Source: an uncultured Eubacteriales bacterium
GTDB taxonomy: Bacteria > Bacillota > Clostridia > Christensenellales > Aristaeellaceae
Reading direction: 5' to 3'
DNA: 64,000 bases
NCBI GenBank assembly: GCA_902785105.1
Contig: CACZXF010000008.1
Location: forward strand, 1-64,000
Below, piece after piece: positions 58,107 to 64,000 of this stretch; the first letter of the stretch is position 1; each line of letters opens with the position of its first letter. Position numbers and translations under genes: made by a program. A model generated the notes under the pieces. That model saw only the letters and a list, made by a program, of their open reading frames with translations, was not told where the DNA came from and made no database searches.

Positions 58107-60488
58107 CTAAATAATCGGAATTGTCAGCGAAACGGATTCGTCGCCCTCATCCTCGGACACAAACAGGGTCACCTCGCCGGTTGCCCCGGCCCGCACTACG
58201 GCCAGCGCCTCGCCATAATAGGTCTCTGTCCTGCCATCGGTGTAGTTGCCGCGCACATAGGCATTGGCGCTGCACAGGCCCATCAGCGTGCCGTTTTCCG
58301 CCCTGGCCTTCAGGGTATGATGCTCTGTCGGCATCCATATTCCGTTTTTATCCGCATAGCGCAGGCGCACGAAGCACAGGGCACCGGGGCGCGCCGCGTC
58401 AGTCTCGGGGAGCAGCCGAAGCGCTGCCGGACCCGTCGCGGATGACAGAGAACAGGTGCCCTGAACCGCGCCGTTCGCGTCATAGGCAATTGCGGTCAGC
58501 TCGCCCGGCGCGTAGCTGGTTTTGAAGAGGGTCCGGCAGGACTTATGCGCCTTTTTGCGACCCAGGCTCTCGCCGTTCAAGAGAAGCTCCACCTCGACCG
58601 CCCGCGCGTAGACCTCCACGACGGCGGGCTTTCCCCCACACCCCGGCCAGGCCCAGCTTTCGACGGCCTTGGTCAGGTTCCAGCCCGTCAGGTTGGGCCG
58701 GTCCTCCCGGTCCACGGGCCAGACGCCGATGGAGGGCGCGGCCTGCTGTCCCAGCGCCACGCGGGTGTAGGCCGCCTCGGCCCGTGGCTTGCCGGTCAGG
58801 TCGATCCGGCCGTTGCCGCCGGTCATGCGGGTCTCCTCGGCTTCCATGCGATAGTCGCCGTATTCCGGGGCGCCGTCGCCGGTCTCGCCGATGTAGTCCA
58901 TGCCCGCCCAGACGAAATCGCCGATGATCTGCGGGTTATCCCGTGCGATGTCCCAGAACAGCCAGGCGTCCTTGCAGAAGGTCTCCGAGCCCAGTATCAG
59001 CCGGTTCGGATACTTCTTGACGTCCTTTTTGTAGCGCCAGATGCCGTAGTTGTAGCCGGCGATGTCCATCTTTGAGAAGGCGTCGCGGGTCTTGACGTCG
59101 CTGCCGTGGAGCGTCGCGCCCCACTTCATGAACTTGTCGCCCATCATGCAGGCGAGGCGGTTGTAAAACTCGCTGCCCACGGCCTTCTTCTTTTTGGGCT
59201 TGTCGGGCTTCGGAGCCTGCTTCTCGGCCTTCTCGTCGGAATAGACGCCCATGCCCATGGAGCTCAGAAAGTTGAAGAATATGTTGATGCCGCAGGTGAC
59301 CGGGCGGGTGTCGTCCAGGGAATGGAGGTATTCGGTCATTTCGGCGGTGAACTGTATGCCCTCGGGCCGGGCGGTCTCGGCCACCTCGTTGCCGGTGGAG
59401 TACATGATGACCGACGGGTGGTTGTAGTCCTTCTCCACCATGTCCCTCAGGTCCTGCTGCCACCAGTCCTTGAGATAGGTAACGTAATCGTATTTGGTCT
59501 TGTGCATGGTCCAGGCATCCACGTATTCGTCCATCACCAGCATTCCCAGCCGGTCGCAGGCCTCCAGCAGCGCCTTGGAGCAGGGGTTGTGGGCGCTGCG
59601 CAGGGCATTGTAGCCGTTCTCCTTGTGGAGGCGCACCTTGCGCTCCTCGGCCTCCGGAAAGGCGCAGGCTCCCAGGGGGCCGTTGTCGTGATGTATGCAC
59701 GCGCCGCGCAGTATGACCCGCTCGCCGTTGATGGTCATGCCCGCCTGTGGGGACCAGGCCAGGGTCCGTATGCCGAAGCGCTCCTCCACCACGTCATCCC
59801 CGAAGGTGACCCGGCAGGTGTACAGGTTCGGATGATCGGGAGTCCACAATTTGGCATCCGGCACGGTGATTTTGAACAGCAGACTGGACTTCCGTCCAGT
59901 ATGGCGGCGCGCATAGACGACCTGTTCGCCGTCCAGAATCTCCAGCAGCACCTCGCCGGGACGGGAAGTTTTGACGAGGACCTCGATCTGCCCGGTGTGA
60001 TAGTCCAGTGTGCGGATGCGCACGCCGTTCAATTTAATGTGATCCTCGCCGCCCATCCACAGGCTGACCGGGCGATAGATGCCCGTGCCGGAATACCAGC
60101 GGCTGTTGGGCTGGTCCGCGTTGTGGGCGACGACGCGTAGTGCGTTTTCCCAGCCATAGCGCAGGTATTTGTTCAGGGGAACATAAAAGTTGGTATAGCC
60201 GTAGGGGCGATAAGCCACCTTTTCGCCGTTGACGTACACCTCGGCGTTGTGATACACGCCCTCAAACTCCAAAATGAGCTTGCGCCCCCGCCACTCTTCC
60301 GGGATGGACAGCGTTCGGGTATACTCATAGTCGCCGCCCATGTACCAGCCGATGTTGCCCTCGCCCGGGCTTTCCGGGGTGCGGGGCTCATCCAGCATGG
60401 CATCGTGGGGCAGCGTCACCGCCTTCGGAGCCCCCTCGCGGCTGAGGGGGCGCACCGTCCAGCGGTCGTTCAGATCGATCCTCTTCAT
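58107..60488 (-). CDS. Glycoside hydrolase family 2 (beta-galactosidase/beta-glucuronidase-like)
   Basis: 793 residues. Sugar-binding N-terminal domain (WYMGGDYEYTRTL), immunoglobulin-like domain, and a TIM barrel with HHDNGPLGACAFPEAEERK, RSAHNP, the acid/base Glu in STGNEVAETA and the nucleophile Glu in LGSETFCKDAW. C-terminal DUF4982-like and big beta domains follow. A Lys/Pro-rich insertion (about 415-440) sits inside the barrel. No signal peptide. The exact sugar is not clear; the cluster suggests a hemicellulose or pectin side-chain substrate. Confidence 0.88.
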   Translation of the reverse strand: MKRIDLNDRWTVRPLSREGAPKAVTLPHDAMLDEPRTPESPGEGNIGWYMGGDYEYTRTLSIPEEWRGRKLILEFEGVYHNAEVYVNGEKVAYRPYGYTNFYVPLNKYLRYGWENALRVVAHNADQPNSRWYSGTGIYRPVSLWMGGEDHIKLNGVRIRTLDYHTGQIEVLVKTSRPGEVLLEILDGEQVVYARRHTGRKSSLLFKITVPDAKLWTPDHPNLYTCRVTFGDDVVEERFGIRTLAWSPQAGMTINGERVILRGACIHHDNGPLGACAFPEAEERKVRLHKENGYNALRSAHNPCSKALLEACDRLGMLVMDEYVDAWTMHKTKYDYVTYLKDWWQQDLRDMVEKDYNHPSVIMYSTGNEVAETARPEGIQFTAEMTEYLHSLDDTRPVTCGINIFFNFLSSMGMGVYSDEKAEKQAPKPDKPKKKKAVGSEFYNRLACMMGDKFMKWGATLHGSDVKTRDAFSKMDIAGYNYGIWRYKKDVKKYPNRLILGSETFCKDAWLFWDIARDNPQIIGDFVWAGMDYIGETGDGAPEYGDYRMEAEETRMTGGNGRIDLTGKPRAEAAYTRVALGQQAAPSIGVWPVDREDRPNLTGWNLTKAVESWAWPGCGGKPAVVEVYARAVEVELLLNGESLGRKKAHKSCRTLFKTSYAPGELTAIAYDANGAVQGTCSLSSATGPAALRLLPETDAARPGALCFVRLRYADKNGIWMPTEHHTLKARAENGTLMGLCSANAYVRGNYTDGRTETYYGEALAVVRAGATGEVTLFVSEDEGDESVSLTIPII

Positions 60489-60490
60489 AA

Positions 60491-61978
60491 TTATTTCAGT
60501 TCAAAATCGACGAAATCGAAGGTGCCCTTTCCCTCGATGGAGAAGTACAGCGCCTCCTTATCCCCCAATCCGCCCGGCAGGTCGGTTTCAAAGGTCTGAG
60601 CCTTTGTGCAGGTGATCACGGGGAGCTTACACAGCAGGTCTCCCCCATGCTCCTTTGTCCTGACCGTCACGGCGCAGTCCGGGCTGTTGGCGTAGCCCTG
60701 TAGCGTCACCGCCAGCTTCTTCGTGTTCCGCAGATCGAAATACTTGAAGCCCACGGTGCAGCCGGTGCAGAAGTTGGAAACGTACTGGTCCGGCTCGTTG
60801 ACGGGGCCCTTTTCCGGGTCGCGGTCCGTGCCCTTCATAGTCAGGAACGGGTCCGCGCCCTTGGGATGCTTCAGCATCGACAGGAAGCGCGTGCCGTTTC
60901 TGCCGTAGACGTTGCAGGCGATGTAGGCGGGATATTTGCCGACACCTGCCAGCGGGCCGCCGTTCAGGCCGCAGGAGGTCATCTCCGCCTGGAGGAATTT
61001 ACCATTGACGAATTGTATCTCGTCGGCGCAGGCCTGGCGAGAGGACTGCTTGCGGTTGGAGTGGCGGTGATAGAAGATATAATACTTGCCGTTGAGCCTG
61101 ATGAGACTGCCGTGGGTGTTGCCGGTACACATGCGGGCGTGCTGGACGTCCGGGACGCCCTCCAGCCCGATGTCGCCGCAGGACACCAGCACACCGCCGA
61201 ACTCAAAGCCGCCGGTGGGGCTGTCGGAGACGGCATAGCACAGGTTGTGGCTGTTCAGCGAGGAATAGATGAAGTAATACTTCCCGTCGAACTTGCGCAT
61301 GGAGCTGGCCTCGCCGAAGGGCTGAGCCTCATAGGGCGTGCCCTTGGCCGCCTCGCCGGTCTTGACGCCGAGATAGTGCAGCTCGTCGCCGGAGATCACC
61401 GTCAGCATGTCGGAGGTGTCCAGTTCGAACCACATGGGACCTTCCTTTGTGGGCTGGGATCCGTCCAGCAGGATGGGATTGCCGCCGAAGGCGAAGCCGG
61501 TGTACAGGTACAGTCTGCCGTCCTCGTCCATCAGGCAGCCGGGGTCGAACTGGAAGGGTTCGTTCCGCTTGCCGATGGGGGTGCCGTCCTTGTAGTGGAC
61601 ATAGCCCAGGAACTCATACTTGCCCGCGGGTTCGTCGCACACGGCCACGGAGATCATCTTCGTACCGCCCATGAAGTAGTAGAGGTAATACTTTCCGTCC
61701 GGACCTACCACCATGTCCGGGGCCGCGAGGCCGTTGGTGACGCGGATCTTTGGCGCGGCGGGATCCTGCTCGCGTTTGAAGATCACGCCGTGATAGGTCC
61801 AGTTGCCCAGATCGTCCAGCGGCGCGGACCAGCAAACATAGTCGCCCAGGCAGAAGTTGATGCCGTTGAACAGGTCGTGGGAGCCGTAGATATACACCCG
61901 GTTCCCAACGACGTGAGGTTCCGCGTCGGGCACGTATTCCCAGGAGGGCAGATAGGGATTGAAAGCCTGCTTGTTCAC
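60491..61978 (-). CDS. Glycoside hydrolase family 43 protein
   Basis: 495 residues from GTG 61978 (GGGAGGTG upstream). Five-bladed beta-propeller with catalytic Asp in YVPDAEPHVVGNRVYIYGSHD, pKa-modulating Asp in GLAAPDMVVGPDGKYYLYY and general acid Glu near EASSMRKFDGKYYFIYSS. A C-terminal beta-sandwich (about 370-495) resembles a CBM6-type module. No signal peptide. Members act as arabinofuranosidases or xylosidases. The GH2 gene follows 2 bp later, so the two are coupled. Confidence 0.87.
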   Translation of the reverse strand: MNKQAFNPYLPSWEYVPDAEPHVVGNRVYIYGSHDLFNGINFCLGDYVCWSAPLDDLGNWTYHGVIFKREQDPAAPKIRVTNGLAAPDMVVGPDGKYYLYYFMGGTKMISVAVCDEPAGKYEFLGYVHYKDGTPIGKRNEPFQFDPGCLMDEDGRLYLYTGFAFGGNPILLDGSQPTKEGPMWFELDTSDMLTVISGDELHYLGVKTGEAAKGTPYEAQPFGEASSMRKFDGKYYFIYSSLNSHNLCYAVSDSPTGGFEFGGVLVSCGDIGLEGVPDVQHARMCTGNTHGSLIRLNGKYYIFYHRHSNRKQSSRQACADEIQFVNGKFLQAEMTSCGLNGGPLAGVGKYPAYIACNVYGRNGTRFLSMLKHPKGADPFLTMKGTDRDPEKGPVNEPDQYVSNFCTGCTVGFKYFDLRNTKKLAVTLQGYANSPDCAVTVRTKEHGGDLLCKLPVITCTKAQTFETDLPGGLGDKEALYFSIEGKGTFDFVDFELK

Positions 61979-61992
61979 ACTTACACCTCCCG

Positions 61993-62412
61993 TTACGCCT
62001 GCTTCTTCACATTGGCAAACGCTGCAATACAGGCCAGCAGCGCGGCCACGGCCATGAACACCAAGGCGACCAGGGCGCTCTTGAGGTCCGCCATATTGGC
62101 CTCGTTGGCCTCAAAGGTCATGATGGCAGCGATGCCGTTGATGCGGGAGTTGAGCAGGGTCAGAAAGCCGAACATGAACAGCGACGGCGCAGCCAGAGGC
62201 AGTATGTCCTTCCAGGTGACCTTCGCTTCGCCCAGAGCGATCCAGAGCAGCAGCGCGACGATGCCGACGATCAGACTGCATATGACAAGGGTGTTCTTTC
62301 CGAGGCCCACAAAATAGGTGGTGCCCGCGTTCATCATATAGGCGATCAGCCCCACGACAGCCGCGCAGGCGGCCAGCAGGCTGACGATGGTTCCGAAATA
62401 GGATCTTTTCAT
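61993..62412 (-). CDS. Small four-helix membrane protein of unknown function
   Basis: 139 residues from ATG 62412 (AAAAGGAGCG 6-8 nt upstream). Four hydrophobic segments: VSLLAACAAVVGLIAYMM, TLVICSLIVGIVALLLWIAL, a third near DILPLAAPSLFMFGFLTLL, and a last before ANVKKQA. No known family recognised. It stands between GH3 and GH43 genes and may assist the permease or sense the membrane. Confidence 0.65.
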   Translation of the reverse strand: MKRSYFGTIVSLLAACAAVVGLIAYMMNAGTTYFVGLGKNTLVICSLIVGIVALLLWIALGEAKVTWKDILPLAAPSLFMFGFLTLLNSRINGIAAIMTFEANEANMADLKSALVALVFMAVAALLACIAAFANVKKQA

Positions 62413-62465
62413 TTTCTTCGCTCCTTTTCCTGATGGGTGGATGCGTATCAATGCGACTTCACAGA

Positions 62466-62734
62466 GATAATTTTGTGCTGATGATTAATTGGGAATTGTC
62501 GGGGTGAATTGAAAATGGAAAATTGAAAATTAAGTTGCCAGCGTTCGTGCCTAACAAACAGTGTTACTGTAGGGGCGGCGTTGCGCCGCCCGCCGGGTAC
62601 CGCGATGCGTTTCGTTGGAGGCGGGTGCCGAAACGGCGCCCCTACAAGGATATCGGCAGTACCATTATAATTTTCAATTTTCAATTATAAATTTTCAATT
62701 CAACTCCCCGACAAATTCCAATTTACCACCTTAC
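62466..62734. repeat. Type A element with nested A/T-rich inverted arms
   Basis: Outer ends GATTAATTGGGAATTGTC and, on the other strand, GTAAGGTGGTAAATTGG followed by AATTTGTCGGGGAG. Between these and the GC cargo (TGTAGGGGCGGCG to CGGCGCCCCTACA) lie A/T-rich arms such as TTGAAAATGGAAAATTGAAA and its partner. The right tip GTAA includes the TAA stop of the GH3 gene. Confidence 0.72.
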
Positions 62735-64000
62735 GCCTTCCTCTTCCGGATAAACATGAAGCCACAGAGCACGAACAGCACCGCGAAAGCGATGTTCAGG
62801 CCGGTGAGCAGCTTGTCGTACCAGGTCTGCACGGCCTCGATGTGGCTGGAGGAGACCACGCCGTCCATGGCATTGGAATTGGCGAGGGCGTAGTTCTGCA
62901 TCTTCATGGCGTTCTTCAGCGCCTGCTGAAGATTGGCGTCCGCGCCTACGGTGGCCTCGTTCCAGTTCAGCGCCGGATAGTAGGCCGCCACCGCCGCCAG
63001 GGAATTGTCGCCGGTGTTGCAGGACATGGTGATGCCGTTCAGCACGGCTTCCTTCAAGGAGGCGTACACGGGGTCCATGATGAAGTCCTCACTGATGAGG
63101 CCGTAGAAGCCGAACTCACCGTGAAGGATGTTCTTCTGGAGGCCGGTGTGGGCGTTGTCGGTGTAGCAGCCGACGCGGTTGTAGGCGGTCATGACGCCCA
63201 GCGCCTTGGCGTCCTCGATGGGCGACTGCATGGCGCGGATGTCGCCCTCGCGGGCCTTCTGCTCCGTCATGAAGGGCGCCACGCCGGTGCGGTTCATCTC
63301 CGTATCGTTGAAGGCGAAGTGCTTCACGGACGCGATGACGCCATAGCGCTGCTCGGCCTCGGTCTGGGCCGCGGCCAGGAAGGAGGACAGCACGGGGTCC
63401 TCGGAGTAATACTCCAGGTTGCGTGCGCAGTAGGGCAGGCGGTGCAGGTTGGCCGAGATGCCCCAGAGAATGGTGCAGTTGGACCACAGGGACCAGTTGC
63501 CCACGGTCTCGCCCCATTCCTTGGCCAGCTCCTTGTTGAAGGTCTGGGCCACGACGATGTTGTTCGCCATGATGTTGCCCATGAAGCCGGCGTTCTTGTC
63601 GTTGTCCGCGATGACACAGGGGTCGCCGGAGGAAGCGTCCTTGTTGGCGTACTGGCCCAGCGGGTAGTTGGCGAAGCCGGTGGGGCCGTCGTTCTGGATG
63701 GCCTCGGGAGAGGAGATGGAGTCGATGGCCTTGGTGCTGGTGCCGCCGAAGGCCGTGCGGATGAGCGCCTCGGAGAGCTGCATCTGGTCGATGAGCTGAT
63801 CCCAGCGGGCGTCGTCCTTATCGGAAACGCCCTTCAGGTTGCCCAGGGTCAGACCGTTGGACGCGCCCCAGGTGACAGCGCCCTCGCCGCCGGTCTGGTA
63901 CTCATAAACGTCGTTGTCCATGACGGCCAGCATGTCCGCCGTGGCGGTAAGGCCGGAATAGGTCTTGGGGAAGGTGCCCGCCCAGTCGTTTCGGGTCAGC
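62731..64000 (-). CDS. Membrane-anchored glycoside hydrolase family 3 protein (5' end outside window)
   Basis: At least 422 residues are visible; the frame is open through the right edge, where it reads LTRNDWAGTFPKTY. GH3 barrel motifs: YYSEDPVLSSFLAAAQTEAE, VKHFAFNDTEMNR and the nucleophile region FYGLISEDF. A C-terminal membrane helix with RKRK end (about the last 30 residues) anchors it. In ordinary GH3 enzymes the barrel is N-terminal; here it is C-terminal after an NDW-type linker, which suggests the circularly permuted type found in some clostridia. It would be beta-glucosidase- or xylosidase-like, displayed on the cell surface. Confidence 0.83.
   Translation of the reverse strand, partial: LTRNDWAGTFPKTYSGLTATADMLAVMDNDVYEYQTGGEGAVTWGASNGLTLGNLKGVSDKDDARWDQLIDQMQLSEALIRTAFGGTSTKAIDSISSPEAIQNDGPTGFANYPLGQYANKDASSGDPCVIADNDKNAGFMGNIMANNIVVAQTFNKELAKEWGETVGNWSLWSNCTILWGISANLHRLPYCARNLEYYSEDPVLSSFLAAAQTEAEQRYGVIASVKHFAFNDTEMNRTGVAPFMTEQKAREGDIRAMQSPIEDAKALGVMTAYNRVGCYTDNAHTGLQKNILHGEFGFYGLISEDFIMDPVYASLKEAVLNGITMSCNTGDNSLAAVAAYYPALNWNEATVGADANLQQALKNAMKMQNYALANSNAMDGVVSSSHIEAVQTWYDKLLTGLNIAFAVLFVLCGFMFIRKRKA

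Noticed and set aside
4017..62734. CRISPR-like repetition
   Set aside because: The repeats are dispersed, single, bounded by inverted ends and lack regular spacers; no cas genes are present.

Overview
The window comes from a GC-rich, spore-forming, anaerobic member of Bacillota, most likely class Clostridia from a gut or rumen habitat. This rests on a full spoIIIA sporulation locus, a fhs-fchA-folD one-carbon module of acetogen type, NfnAB, a flavodiiron protein with rubredoxin, Asp23/AmaP envelope proteins and a plant-glycan hydrolase cluster. I cannot place it to genus. I saw no rRNA, tRNA or CRISPR array.

Layout. 1-1000 is decayed mobile DNA: the 5' end of a group II intron on the minus strand, an orphan consensus promoter, and a broken drmB-like (DUF1998, DISARM-type) gene fragment. 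1106-7340 holds two secreted proteins that share a C-terminal domain, a small hydrolase, endonuclease IV and uridine kinase. 7405-23204 is one long minus-strand block read right to left: spoIIIAA-AB-AC-AD-AE-AF-AG-AH, Asp23, AmaP, nusB, xseA, xseB, ispA, dxs, tlyA, nadK, argR, recN. This is the classical Bacillota sporulation/isoprenoid/DNA-repair neighbourhood, here without accBC, with folD moved elsewhere, and with spoIIIAF reduced to 58 codons. 23514-25970 holds a CapA-like protein and a zinc-ribbon protein.

26366-33967 (plus strand) is a one-carbon and redox region: fhs, fchA, folD, a DUF1576 membrane protein and nfnAB. 34240-45715 holds a HAD phosphatase, a methyltransferase, hslO, a tight trio of TPR, helical-repeat and zinc-ribbon/TPR proteins, dus, a serine hydrolase, a Tat-signal flavorubredoxin and a DUF308 protein. 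45907-53293 is a complete histidine operon, hisZGDCBHAFI(E), behind a promoter whose spacer carries a palindromic operator. 53331-64000 (minus strand) holds a DUF445 protein and a glycan-use cluster: a GH78-like rhamnosidase, a GPH-type sugar symporter, GH2, GH43, a small membrane protein and a membrane-anchored GH3.

The most unusual feature is a dispersed family of about 15 short non-coding elements. They share terminal inverted repeats (inner end GATAAATTGGAATTTGTC or GATAAACAGGGATTTGT; in the fullest copies an outer tip GTAACTATTCAGTCC) but carry different palindromic cargo. One copy is flanked by a perfect 8-bp direct repeat. GTAA tips with 8-bp duplications are the hallmark of IS66-family transposition, so these look like modular MITEs. 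They interrupt the spoIIIA operon twice, supply stop codons to neighbouring genes and have replaced the C-terminus of the rhamnosidase.
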